Source: Pseudomonadota bacterium (lineage in GTDB: Bacteria; Pseudomonadota; Gammaproteobacteria; Burkholderiales; Rhodocyclaceae). Taken from it: DNA of 64,000 nt. The position numbers and the translations under genes are program-made. This document shows positions 41,656 through 50,492 of this stretch, piece after piece. The stretch lies in contig JAFEDK010000001.1 in the NCBI GenBank assembly GCA_018241665.1, positions 17,869-81,868 on the forward strand, in the 5' to 3' direction. Numbering within the stretch: the first letter of the stretch is position 1; every line of letters starts with the position of its first letter. The notes below the pieces were generated by a model that saw only the letters and a list, made by a program, of their open reading frames with translations, did not search any database and was not told where the DNA came from.

Positions 41656-42546
41656 ATGAAGAATCCGCTCCGCCGCTACCTGGCGATCCTGGCCCTGTGC
41701 CTGCCCTGCCTTGTATCCCATGCCGCCGATGCACCCGCCAGCGACGGCCGCGCCCGCTTCGAGGCGGCAGCACAGACCGCCATGGCCGCGGTCCAGCCCG
41801 GCCCGCGGGACATCCCGCTGGGCGAACAGGGCAAGCTGCACCTGCCGGCCGGCTACGGCTTCATCCCGCAGGCCGAGGCGTCGGCGCTGCTGGCCGCCCA
41901 GGGCAATCACACCGGCCCGGGTTTCCACGGCCTGATCGTCGGTGACCGGCTGGAAGGCTTCCTGGCCCTGGACTACAAAGCCGCCGGCTACGTGAAGGAC
42001 GAGGACGCCAAGGAGTGGGACGCCGCCAAGCTGCTCGACAACCTTAAGGAGGGCACCGAGGCCGCCAACGAGGAACGCCGCAAGCTGGGCGTGCCCGAGT
42101 TCAGCGTGGTCGGCTGGGTGGAAGCCCCCAACTACGATGCCGCCACCCACCGCCTGGTGTGGTCCGCCATCACCCGCCGCAAGGACGCCCAGGCCGGCGG
42201 GGACGGGGTGAACTACAACACCTACGTGCTCGGCCGCGAGGGCTATTTCTCGATGAACCTGATCACTGGCCTGGCCCGCGTCGACCAGGAAAAGCCCGCC
42301 GCCCGCGAACTGCTGGCAGCCCTCGAGTTCAACGACGGCAAGCGCTACGCCGACTTCAACTCGTCCACCGACAAGGTCGCCGAATACGGCCTGGCCGCGC
42401 TGGTCGGTGGCATCGCCGCCAAGAAGCTGGGCCTGCTGGCGTCCTTGGGCCTCTTCCTGGCCAAGTTCTGGAAAGCCGGCGCGCTGGCCGTCGTCGGCCT
42501 CGGCGCCGGGGCACGCAAGCTGTTCGGCAAGAAGGACGGAGCATGA
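41656..42546 (+). CDS. DUF2167 family exported membrane protein
   Basis: A 296-aa DUF2167 member. The signal peptide ends near SHA-ADAPA (residue 23). Conserved family segments are KLHLPAGYGFIP, FLALDYKAAGYVKDEDAKEWDAAKL (central), VGWVEAPNYDAATHRLVWS and VNYNTYVLGREGYFSMNL. A C-terminal hydrophobic helix (about 250-285) anchors it, with a short Lys-rich tail inside. The first ATG (41656) directly follows an in-frame GTG. Its stop overlaps the start of the M50 protease gene (ATGA), implying joint expression and perhaps a substrate/partner relation. Confidence 0.88.
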   Translation: MKNPLRRYLAILALCLPCLVSHAADAPASDGRARFEAAAQTAMAAVQPGPRDIPLGEQGKLHLPAGYGFIPQAEASALLAAQGNHTGPGFHGLIVGDRLEGFLALDYKAAGYVKDEDAKEWDAAKLLDNLKEGTEAANEERRKLGVPEFSVVGWVEAPNYDAATHRLVWSAITRRKDAQAGGDGVNYNTYVLGREGYFSMNLITGLARVDQEKPAARELLAALEFNDGKRYADFNSSTDKVAEYGLAALVGGIAAKKLGLLASLGLFLAKFWKAGALAVVGLGAGARKLFGKKDGA

Positions 42547-43262
42547 TCAAGCTGCTCCTGCTCCTTCTCAGCGGCGCCAAGTTCGGCAAGCTGCTGACTA
42601 CCGGCGGCACCATGCTGATCTCGCTCGGCGTGTATGCGCTGATTTGGGGCTGGCGCTACGCCGCCGGCTTCATCGTGCTGCTGTTCTGCCACGAGATGGG
42701 CCACTACATCGCCGCCCGCCAGCGCGGCCTCAATGTGGGCGCGCCGACCTTCATCCCCTTCGTCGGCGCCTGGATCAACCTCAAGGAGCAGCCGATGAAC
42801 GCCGAGACCGAGGCCTACGTAGCCATGGCCGGCCCGCTGGCCGGCACCGTCGCGGCCCTCGCCTGCTACTTCCTGGCCCGCTCGCAAGACAGCGGCCTGC
42901 TGCTGGCGATCAGCTATTCCGGCTTCTTCCTGAACCTGTTCAACCTGATCCCGGTGCCGCCGCTGGACGGCGGCCGCATGACCGGCGTGGTGTCGCGCAA
43001 GTTCTGGCTGCTCGGCGCACCGGCGCTGGTCGGCCTGTTCCTGTGGCGGCCGAGCCCGATGCTGATCCTCATCGCCCTGCTTGCCGCGCCCCACGTATGG
43101 AAGGCCTTCCGCGGCGAAGGCGGCGAGGCACCCGGCTATTACGACACGCCGCCGGGCAAGCGCTTCGAGTACGCCGTGCTGTACCTGGGCCTGCTGGCCT
43201 ACCTGGCGGTGATGACCTACGAAGTGCACGAGATGCTGGGCGGCCTGCGCGCCCAGCTCTGA
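42543..43262 (+). CDS. M50 family site-2-type intramembrane metalloprotease
   Basis: A 239-aa polytopic zinc protease. HEMGH at residues 50-54 in FCHEMGHYIAARQRGL is the zinc site, with the second conserved motif NLIPVPPLDGGR placing the Asp ligand. MAGPLAGTVAAL is also typical. No PDZ or CBS domain is present, so it is a minimal M50B/rhomboid-independent protease, as often found beside DUF2167 or DUF1206-like proteins. Translationally coupled to the preceding membrane protein, which is the first candidate for substrate or regulator. Confidence 0.9.
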   Translation: MIKLLLLLLSGAKFGKLLTTGGTMLISLGVYALIWGWRYAAGFIVLLFCHEMGHYIAARQRGLNVGAPTFIPFVGAWINLKEQPMNAETEAYVAMAGPLAGTVAALACYFLARSQDSGLLLAISYSGFFLNLFNLIPVPPLDGGRMTGVVSRKFWLLGAPALVGLFLWRPSPMLILIALLAAPHVWKAFRGEGGEAPGYYDTPPGKRFEYAVLYLGLLAYLAVMTYEVHEMLGGLRAQL

Positions 43263-43271
43263 ACGCCAAGC

Positions 43272-44621
43272 TCAGGCCGTCGGCGTCGCGCGGGCGCGCA
43301 GGGCATGCTCGATGTCGTCGGCCCACGCCGGCGCATCGCCGGCCGCCACCCGTGCGGCACGGATCAGCGCCAGGTTGCGGGCGGTGGTTTCCGGCTCCCA
43401 GTTCTCGCGCACCGCGGCCAGCGCGTTGGCGGTCGCATCCAGCGCGGCGGCCTCGTCGCGGGCCAGCACGGCCAGTTCCACCAGCGTGGCGAAATCCCAG
43501 TAATCCGGCGTGCCCCGGGCGATACGCCGCCTCACCGCGTAGGTGACGACCGGCAAAAGCTCGATGCGCCGCGGGTCCGGCGGGCTGGCCAGTTCCATCA
43601 AGGTCACCGCGTTGATGCCCGGATAGGCGTCGCGCCAGTCCGCCTCGAAGCCCTTCAGATAGGTATCGATAGCATTGCGCAGCCAGCCGCGGGCCGCCAG
43701 GGTGTTACCAGCCTTCGTCTCGGCCTCCCAGCGGTCCTTGTAGACACGGCCGAGCAGGCCGTTGGTCTCGCTGCTCGGGCCGCGGCCGGCGATGAGCTCC
43801 AGCAGGACGGCCTCCGCCTCGTCCTTGCGCCCCAGGCGGTTGAGGGCGAAGCCGTACTGCTCCTGCACCAGCGTGCTGCGAGCCAGCGGCTTGGCCATGC
43901 CGGCCACCAGGTCCACCATGCCCTGCCAGTCGCTGACCGCCCGGTAGGACAGCAACAGGTCCACCAGCACCCCGGCTTCGGCGCCGGACAAGTCGCCCAA
44001 GGCCTGTGCCGCTGCCCGCACTGCATCCTTGCCGCCGCGCCGCGCCGCCGCCAGTGCGTTGCGGGCATCCAGCGCATAACGGGCCTGGTCGCGGAACACG
44101 TCGGTCTTCAGGCGGGCGATGTCCGGCGCCACATAGCCCTCCAGCAACTGGAACACCGGGCTGTCGCGGGGCGGCTCGTCGCGGGCGCGCCGCGCCTCGT
44201 CGAGGAAGCGGGTCAGCGCAGCGGCTGCGGCGGCCGGATCGGCGGGCACGCCGCCCGCATCCATCGCATAGCGGATCGTGCGCAGCGGGGCCACATCGAA
44301 GGGCAAGGCCCCCGCGTCGCCGAACAGCATCACCGTCGTCGCCGGCCGCACGCCGTGGCGCAGGCCCAGTTCATAAAAGACATTGGGGTTGGCACCGGTC
44401 AGGTCGGCCACCGCGAAATCACACAGGATCAGGCGCTCGTACATCGGCTTGTGGATCAGCCCGCCGACAGCCTCCTCGTCGGCCCGCAGCGGCTCCATGC
44501 CTGCCGCCTCGATACCGGGCTGGATCAGGCGCCCATAGACCGCATCGAAATCCACAATCAGCCCCGTGGGCAGGGTCTTCTTGCCGAAGGGCATCAGGAC
44601 GAAACACAGCGGACGGGTCAT
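43272..44621 (-). CDS. DRHyd-like plus TRAFs-binding-domain (TPR) protein, ASK-signalosome type
   Basis: A 449-aa soluble protein. Residues 1-110 form a deoxyribosyltransferase/TIR-like fold: CFVLMPFGKK, then IHKPMYERLILCDFAVADL and NPNVFYELGLRHG with a probable catalytic Glu. Residues about 170-440 are helical repeats matching the MAP3K TRAFs-binding domain (DUF4071): VQEQYGFALNRLGRKDEAE, NGLLGRVYKDRWEAE and the diagnostic YLKGFEADWRDAYPGINAVTL. This domain pair is the bacterial counterpart of the N-terminal half of animal ASK kinases. It probably senses or hydrolyses a nucleotide. ATG 44621 follows CGGAGG; a GTG directly upstream is possible. No effector gene is fused. Confidence 0.85.
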   Translation of the reverse strand: MTRPLCFVLMPFGKKTLPTGLIVDFDAVYGRLIQPGIEAAGMEPLRADEEAVGGLIHKPMYERLILCDFAVADLTGANPNVFYELGLRHGVRPATTVMLFGDAGALPFDVAPLRTIRYAMDAGGVPADPAAAAAALTRFLDEARRARDEPPRDSPVFQLLEGYVAPDIARLKTDVFRDQARYALDARNALAAARRGGKDAVRAAAQALGDLSGAEAGVLVDLLLSYRAVSDWQGMVDLVAGMAKPLARSTLVQEQYGFALNRLGRKDEAEAVLLELIAGRGPSSETNGLLGRVYKDRWEAETKAGNTLAARGWLRNAIDTYLKGFEADWRDAYPGINAVTLMELASPPDPRRIELLPVVTYAVRRRIARGTPDYWDFATLVELAVLARDEAAALDATANALAAVRENWEPETTARNLALIRAARVAAGDAPAWADDIEHALRARATPTA

Positions 44622-44860
44622 CACAGCCTCCGGTTGGAATGTCCCTTCATCCTAGGCGAAATCGGGCGGCAGGGTGCCGGCCCAGATGACCGCGCCGCCT
44701 GAGCAGCCGCCCCCCGAACGCCCGATCATCAGTATCGCCACGCCATATGCCGGATGCCGCCCCGGAACGGGCGGAACGCTGCCCACGCCATTCCCATGGA
44801 TTAATCAGGAAACCGGTCCTATGCTTTTTGGAAGGCATCAAGCCTCCCGAGGATCGCGCC

Positions 44861-45181
44861 ATGCAAGCCCATCGCCGGCCCGGAGCCGGCCTGATCGCCC
44901 CATCCCTGTTCTCGGCCCTGTTTGCCGGCGGCTGTACCACGGTGGTCATCCACACAGACGGCGCGGTAAAGACCGAAACCCGCTTCGGCATCGTGCACCT
45001 GAATCTCGACCCCGCGCACACCACCGCCATTACGTTGACCAGCTTCGGAGTGGTGTCCCTGCCCGGCAGCACGGCCATCGGTTACACCCGCTGGCAGGGC
45101 GTCGGGCTACCGGCGGCGGAAGCTGATCGCTGCCTCCTCGTCACTTTCGATCCCCCTCAACAGACTGGAGTGGAAAAATGA
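44861..45181 (+). CDS. Small putative lipoprotein
   Basis: A 106-aa protein. GAGGA precedes the ATG by eight bases. The N-terminus is basic then hydrophobic and ends in ALFAGGCTT, a loose lipobox (Ala-Gly-Gly-Cys). The mature part contains AVKTETRFGIVHLNLDP and TSFGVVSLPGSTAIGYTRWQG. No family recognised. Its stop overlaps the ATG of the next lipoprotein gene (ATGA), so both probably act together. The gap 44625-44860 upstream has no gene and only a weak TATGCT at 44820 as a possible -10. Confidence 0.68.
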   Translation: MQAHRRPGAGLIAPSLFSALFAGGCTTVVIHTDGAVKTETRFGIVHLNLDPAHTTAITLTSFGVVSLPGSTAIGYTRWQGVGLPAAEADRCLLVTFDPPQQTGVEK

Positions 45182-45837
45182 ACACACGGATCCCGCAATC
45201 CTGCCTCGCCGTCGCGGCCACGACGCTATGCCTCGCCGGCTGTGCGACAGTGCCGATGGCACCACTGGTCTACGGTTCCAAGACGGTGGGCGGGCTGGAC
45301 ATTTCGACCACCACCACCGGCGCCAGCCCTGGCGTGAGCATCTCCTTGGGCTACAAGCGCGACGATCTGGCGCTGGTACCCGTTGCGGTGATGCAGGAAA
45401 AGGAGGGGACCAACGGCAAGACACTGGAGCGGGTGAAGATCATCCGTGGTCACGATATCGACTCGGATGACGAGGACGATGCCAAGTCGGCCGGCGATGC
45501 GGCCCCCAAGGGTGCCAAAGCCCCGCCCAAGCCCATGAACGATCACAGCCGCAAGGACGCCATGTCCGTATTCGGCAGCTTCGAGGGTCGGGGCCTGGCA
45601 GATAGCTCGACCCAAACGACACGCGCGCAGGCGATCGCGGCCAACTACTTCTCGACCGGCATCGCGGCCCAGAATCTTGCGCGCGGGCTGGGCAACGCGG
45701 CGGCGGCGGATCAGCTCCGGAAGTGCTTCCAGATCGTCAAGGACCTTGCCGACGGCGTACCCGACGCGGATCGTCCCGCCTACGTCAAGAAAGGCATGGA
45801 CGCCTGCAGCAACGCTGGCGCAGTGGCGGAAAAATAA
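45178..45837 (+). CDS. Lipoprotein of unknown function
   Basis: A 219-aa protein with a textbook lipobox (LAGC at residues 19-22). The mature part starts with a beta-rich segment (KTVGGLDISTTTTGASPGVS, ISLGYKRDDLALVP), then an acidic linker and a helical C-terminus (AANYFSTGIAAQNLARGLG, DQLRKCFQIVKDLADG). No family recognised. Coding-like sequence continues in frame for about 25 codons beyond the TAA (GGSKYPCPKQQEAAEWFIAQ) up to the terminator, hinting that the stop is a recent mutation or that a longer allele exists. Confidence 0.78.
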   Translation: MNTRIPQSCLAVAATTLCLAGCATVPMAPLVYGSKTVGGLDISTTTTGASPGVSISLGYKRDDLALVPVAVMQEKEGTNGKTLERVKIIRGHDIDSDDEDDAKSAGDAAPKGAKAPPKPMNDHSRKDAMSVFGSFEGRGLADSSTQTTRAQAIAANYFSTGIAAQNLARGLGNAAAADQLRKCFQIVKDLADGVPDADRPAYVKKGMDACSNAGAVAEK

Positions 45838-45910
45838 GGCGGCTCCAAGTACCCCTGCCCCAAGCAGCAGGAGGCGGCGGAGTGGTTCATCGCCCAGGGC
45901 TCCGGACGTG

Positions 45911-45943
45911 AAAAAAGACGGCGCCTTGCGGCGCCGTCTTTTC
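45911..45943. terminator. Bidirectional rho-independent terminator
   Basis: A perfect stem AAAGACGGCGCC-TTGC-GGCGCCGTCTTT with A-run on the left and T-run on the right. It separates the lipoprotein operon (+) from icmF (-), which converge here. Confidence 0.92.
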
Positions 45944-45981
45944 CTGCTGTTCCCCTCTTTCCGAGGGTCTTCTTGTAAGCC

Positions 45982-48900
45982 TTACATGCTGCGGCGGTAC
46001 TGGCCGCCCACCTGGTACAGGGCGCCGGTGATCTGGCCGAGGGAGCAGTACTTCACCGCCTCCACCAGCACCGCGAAGACGTTGCCGTTCTCGATGACCG
46101 TCTGCTTGAGCTTGGCCAGCCACTTGGGCGCTTCCTCGGCGTTGCGGACCTGGAAGTCGGCCAGGCGGGTGAGCTGGCTCTGCTTTTCGTCCTCGGAGGA
46201 ACGGGCCAGCTCGATTTCCTGCTGGGCCATGCCCTTCGGGTTGAGGAAGGTATTCACGCCGATGATCGGGTAGGAGCCGTCGTGCTTCTTGTGCTCGTAG
46301 TACAGCGACTCTTCCTGGATCTTGCCGCGCTGGAAGCCGGTTTCCATCGCGCCGAGCACGCCGCCGCGGGAGCTGATGGCCTCGAACTCCTTGAGCACCG
46401 CTTCTTCGACCAGGTCGGTCAGCTCGTCGATGATGAAGGCGCCCTGGTTGGGGTTCTCGTTCTTGGAGAGGCCCCATTCGCGGTTGATGATCAGCTGGAT
46501 CGCCATCGCGCGGCGCACGGACTCCTCGGTCGGCGTGGTGATCGCCTCGTCGTAGGCGTTGGTGTGCAGCGAGTTGCAGTTGTCGTAGATGGCGATCAGC
46601 GCCTGCAGCGTGGTGCGGATGTCGTTGAAGTCCATTTCCTGGGCGTGCAGCGAGCGGCCGGAGGTCTGGATGTGGTACTTCAGCTTCTGGCTGCGCTCGT
46701 TGGCGCCGTACTTGTTCTTCATCGCGACGGCCCAGATGCGGCGGGCGACGCGGCCGATCACCGAGTACTCCGGGTCCATGCCGTTGCTGAAGAAGAAGGA
46801 CAGGTTCGGCGCGAAGTCGTCGATGTGCATGCCGCGGGCCAGGTAGCTTTCCACGTAGGTGAAGCCGTTGGACAGCGTGAAGGCAAGCTGGCTGATCGGG
46901 TTCGCACCGGCTTCGGCGATGTGGTAGCCGGAGATCGACACCGAGTAGAAGTTCTGCACCTTGTTATGGACGAAGAACTCCTGGATGTCGCCCATCATCT
47001 TCAGCGCGAACTCGGTGCTGAAGATGCAGGTGTTCTGGCCCTGGTCTTCCTTCAGGATGTCGGCCTGCACGGTGCCGCGCACGCTGGCCAGCACCCATTC
47101 GCGGATCTTGTCGGCTTCCTCTTCGGTCGGCTCGCGGTCGTTCTGCGCCTTGAACTTGGCCAGCTGCTGCTGCAGCGCGGTGTTGAAGAACATCGCCAGG
47201 ATGATCGGCGCCGGGCCGTTGATGGTCATCGACACGGAGGTGGTCGGGTTGACCAGGTCGAAGCCGTCGTACAGCACCTTCATGTCGTCCAGCGTGGCGA
47301 TGGACACGCCGGAGTTGCCGATCTTGCCGTAGATGTCCGGACGCGGATCCGGGTCGCAGCCGTACAGCGTCACCGAGTCAAAGGCGGTGGAGAGGCGATG
47401 GGCCGGCATGCCTTCGGAAACGCGCTTGAAGCGGCGGTTGGTACGGAAGGCGTCGCCTTCGCCGGCGAACATCCGGGTCGGGTCCTCGCCCTCGCGCTTG
47501 AAGGCGAACACGCCGGCGGTATAGGGGAAAGAGCCGGGGACATTTTCCTTCATCAGGAACTTGAGGGTCTCGCCGTCGTCCTCGAAGCGCGGCAGGGCGA
47601 CCTTGCGGATCTTGCTGCCGGACAGGGACTCGCTGGTCAGCTGGGTGCGGATCTCCTTGTCGCGGATCTTCACCACGTACTCGTCAGCGGCGTACAGCTC
47701 AACGGTCTTCGGCCACATGTCGAGGAGCTTCTTGGAGGTGCCGGTCAGTTCGCCGTCCTTCCAGTCGATGAGCTCGTCGAAGCTGCCGGCGTCCTTCTTG
47801 CAACCCTCGAAGAGCTGCTTGGAGATGCGCAGGGCCTGGCGCTCGCGGGCCACCTTGGCCTGGTCGGCAGTGTGCTTGTGGTAGCCGCGCACGGAATCGG
47901 CGATCTCGGCCAGGTAGCGGGCACGCTCGGCAGGAACGATGGCGCGGCCACGGCTGGAAGCCTTGACGCTCACCAGCGGCAGCTTGGGTGCGGCCAGCTT
48001 GAGCCCCTTGGAGGACAGCAGCGGAGCGATGGCCTGGTACAACGCGGTGACGCCGTCGTCGTTGAAGCGGGCGGCCATCGTGCCGAACACCGGCATTTCG
48101 TCGGTCGGGGTGGAGAACAGCTCACGGTTGCGCTGGTACTGCTTGCGCACGTCGCGCAGCGCATCCTCGGCACCCTTGCGGTCGAACTTGTTGATCGCCA
48201 CGAAATCGGCGAAGTCGAGCATGTCGATCTTCTCGAGCTGGCTGGCGGCGCCGAACTCGGGGGTCATCACGTACAGGGATACATCGACGAAGGGCACGAT
48301 GGCCGCGTCGCCCTGGCCGATGCCGGAGGTCTCGACGATGATCAGGTCGAAGCCGGCCAGGCGAGTGGCGGCGATGACTTCGGGCAGCGCGGCGGAGACT
48401 TCCTTGCCGGTATCGCGGGTGGCCAGCGAGCGCATGAAGATGTTCGGGTGCTCGATGGCGTTCATGCGGATGCGGTCGCCGAGCAGCGCGCCGCCGGTGC
48501 GCTTGCGGGACGGGTCGATGGAGACGATGGCCAGCTTGACCTGGTCGTCCTGGTCGAGGCGGAAGCGGCGCACCAGCTCGTCGGTGAGGCTGGACTTGCC
48601 AGCGCCACCGGTGCCGGTGATGCCGAGGGCCGGCACCTTGAGGTCCTTGGCGGCCTCGATCAGCGCCTTCTTGACGTCGTCACCGTAGGCTCCGTTCTCG
48701 AGGCCGGTGATGATGCTCGACAACGCCCGGCGATCGCCGGACTTCAGCGCGGCGACGACAGCCTCGGCGCCCTGGGGGCCGGCGGCGGACAAATCCACGT
48801 CGCAGCGCTCCACCAGATCGTTGATCATGCCCTGCAGGCCCAGCACGGCGCCGTCTTCCGGCGAGTAGATGCGGGTCACGCCGTAGTCGTGGAGTTCCTT

Positions 48901-49248
48901 GATCTCGGCCGGCACGATCACGCCGCCGCCGCCGCCGAATACCTTGATGTTCTCGCCGCCGTTCTCGCGCAGCAGGTCGATCATGTACTTGAAGAACTCC
49001 ACGTGGCCGCCCTGGTAGGACGTGATCGCAATGCCCTGCACATCTTCCTGCAGCGCGGCATTGACGATCTCGCCCACCGAGCGGTTGTGTCCGAGGTGGA
49101 TCACCTCGGAGCCGGTGGATTGAAGAATCCGCCGCATGATGTTGATCGACGCGTCGTGGCCATCGAACAGTGCCGCCGCGGTGACGAAACGCACCTTGTT
49201 CTTGGGCTTGTAAGCGACGAGCTTCTTGGCAACGCTCAGGTCGGTCAT
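45982..49248 (-). CDS. icmF: Fused isobutyryl-CoA mutase (IcmF)
   Basis: A 1088-aa adenosylcobalamin enzyme that interconverts isobutyryl-CoA and n-butyryl-CoA, and related branched acyl-CoAs. The length fits IcmF. Order: N-terminal B12-binding domain ([15 protein letters not shown], with the cobalt-ligating His in DGHD), MeaB-like G-protein chaperone (Walker [32 protein letters not shown]), linker, and a C-terminal mutase barrel ([56 protein letters not shown]). The PYTAGVFAF stretch with Phe instead of the Tyr-Arg pattern of methylmalonyl-CoA mutase supports IcmF. No B12 riboswitch is visible upstream. Confidence 0.96.
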   Translation of the reverse strand: MTDLSVAKKLVAYKPKNKVRFVTAAALFDGHDASINIMRRILQSTGSEVIHLGHNRSVGEIVNAALQEDVQGIAITSYQGGHVEFFKYMIDLLRENGGENIKVFGGGGGVIVPAEIKELHDYGVTRIYSPEDGAVLGLQGMINDLVERCDVDLSAAGPQGAEAVVAALKSGDRRALSSIITGLENGAYGDDVKKALIEAAKDLKVPALGITGTGGAGKSSLTDELVRRFRLDQDDQVKLAIVSIDPSRKRTGGALLGDRIRMNAIEHPNIFMRSLATRDTGKEVSAALPEVIAATRLAGFDLIIVETSGIGQGDAAIVPFVDVSLYVMTPEFGAASQLEKIDMLDFADFVAINKFDRKGAEDALRDVRKQYQRNRELFSTPTDEMPVFGTMAARFNDDGVTALYQAIAPLLSSKGLKLAAPKLPLVSVKASSRGRAIVPAERARYLAEIADSVRGYHKHTADQAKVARERQALRISKQLFEGCKKDAGSFDELIDWKDGELTGTSKKLLDMWPKTVELYAADEYVVKIRDKEIRTQLTSESLSGSKIRKVALPRFEDDGETLKFLMKENVPGSFPYTAGVFAFKREGEDPTRMFAGEGDAFRTNRRFKRVSEGMPAHRLSTAFDSVTLYGCDPDPRPDIYGKIGNSGVSIATLDDMKVLYDGFDLVNPTTSVSMTINGPAPIILAMFFNTALQQQLAKFKAQNDREPTEEEADKIREWVLASVRGTVQADILKEDQGQNTCIFSTEFALKMMGDIQEFFVHNKVQNFYSVSISGYHIAEAGANPISQLAFTLSNGFTYVESYLARGMHIDDFAPNLSFFFSNGMDPEYSVIGRVARRIWAVAMKNKYGANERSQKLKYHIQTSGRSLHAQEMDFNDIRTTLQALIAIYDNCNSLHTNAYDEAITTPTEESVRRAMAIQLIINREWGLSKNENPNQGAFIIDELTDLVEEAVLKEFEAISSRGGVLGAMETGFQRGKIQEESLYYEHKKHDGSYPIIGVNTFLNPKGMAQQEIELARSSEDEKQSQLTRLADFQVRNAEEAPKWLAKLKQTVIENGNVFAVLVEAVKYCSLGQITGALYQVGGQYRRSM

Positions 49249-49397
49249 GGTTGTCTCCCCCACATCATGTTTGTCGATGCGTTCATGGTAGAAGCGGGCG
49301 GCGCGCTCCGCCATTGCCGTTGTCGACGGGATTCGTGCAAAATCCGCCAAGCTGCATTTCCACCTTTCCGTCAGTACGCCAGGGAGCCGAAACCCTC

Positions 49398-50459
49398 TTG
49401 AGCACCAGCCAGTCCCGTAAACGTGCAACTGTTTCAATGGGTTTCGTGAGCGGCATGCTGTCCGGCATGCTGCGTCGCAACATCGACACAGCGCCACTGC
49501 TCGCCGGCCTCGACATCAATCTTGCAGACGCGGCCAGTCGCGTGCCGGTGGACCGCTACGCCACGCTGTACAACCTGGTGATCGGCGAACTGCAGGACGA
49601 GGGCTTCGGCCTGTTCTCCGCGCCAATGCGGCCGGGCAGTTTCGAATTCCTGTGCCGCGGCATGCTCGGCGCACCAACGCTGGCCGACGCCCTCGACCGG
49701 GCACGCCGCTTCCTGTCCATCGTGCTGCCCGACCTGGCGGTCGGCGTACTGCGCCACGACAACCGCGCGGAGCTGCACATCAGCGAGCTCGCGCCCCTGG
49801 CCGCCACGCCCGACGACCCGGCCCGGGTCTTCGCCTTCGAGTGGCTGCTGCGCCTGCTGCACAGCCTGTCATGCTGGCTGGTCGGGCGCGGCCTGGCCCT
49901 CGACGCGGTGGATTTCCCCTTCGCCCGCCCCGCCCACGCGGACGACTACGCGCTGGTGTATACCGAGCGCTCCGCTTTCGTCGCCGGCACCCGGCTGGTG
50001 GCGCGTTTCAACGCCACCCTCCTCGACCTGCCGATCCGTCGCGACGAAGCCGCGCTGATAGCCTTCCTCGACGGCGCGCCGGGGCGCATCAGCATGCTCT
50101 ACCGGCGCGACCGCAACACCGTCACGCGGGTCCGCGACCTGATCCGCCACGCGCTGCCGGTGAGCCTGTCCCAGGACGACGTCGCCGGCCGCCTGCACAT
50201 GTCACCGCGCACCCTGCACCGCCGCCTGGAGGAGGAAGGCTCCAGCTTCCGCGGCATCAAGGAAGCCCTGCGGCGGGACCTGGCCCTGTCGCGCCTGACC
50301 AAGACCCGCCAGTCCATCGCCCAGGTCGCCGCCGACCTCGGCTACGCCGACACCTCGGCCTTCTACCGGGCCTTCACCGGATGGACCGGCATGTCGCCGG
50401 AACGCTACCGGCGCCAGCTCGCCCACGACGAAGCGGTCAACAACGACGACAAAGCCTAG
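49398..50459 (+). CDS. AraC-family regulator (OruR/arabinose_bd type)
   Basis: About 353 aa. The N-terminal ligand domain is of the PF12625 type ([42 protein letters not shown]). The C-terminus has two helix-turn-helix units ([40 protein letters not shown]) ending in [13 protein letters not shown]. The start is uncertain: TTG at 49398 with GGGAG twelve bases upstream gives the usual N-terminal length; ATG at 49437 would trim 13 residues. It is divergent from icmF and is a candidate regulator of acyl-CoA mutase expression, as such regulators often control catabolic genes next door. Confidence 0.87.
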   Translation: MSTSQSRKRATVSMGFVSGMLSGMLRRNIDTAPLLAGLDINLADAASRVPVDRYATLYNLVIGELQDEGFGLFSAPMRPGSFEFLCRGMLGAPTLADALDRARRFLSIVLPDLAVGVLRHDNRAELHISELAPLAATPDDPARVFAFEWLLRLLHSLSCWLVGRGLALDAVDFPFARPAHADDYALVYTERSAFVAGTRLVARFNATLLDLPIRRDEAALIAFLDGAPGRISMLYRRDRNTVTRVRDLIRHALPVSLSQDDVAGRLHMSPRTLHRRLEEEGSSFRGIKEALRRDLALSRLTKTRQSIAQVAADLGYADTSAFYRAFTGWTGMSPERYRRQLAHDEAVNNDDKA

Positions 50460-50492
50460 AATGGCGGCTCGGCCCAGAAACATCCATTCTTC

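Noticed and set aside
43272-45837. CBASS/Thoeris-type defence operon around the DRHyd protein
   Set aside because: No cyclase, effector nuclease or TIR/pore effector is adjacent; only the single-gene architecture supports a conflict role.
49249-49397. Cobalamin riboswitch upstream of icmF
   Set aside because: No B12-box-like sequence seen in the short divergent gap.
46282-49401. A 1039-codon open frame on the + strand antisense to icmF
   Set aside because: The protein is a low-complexity His/Gly/Val/Leu string typical of antisense frames in GC-rich genes; icmF on the other strand has full domain support.
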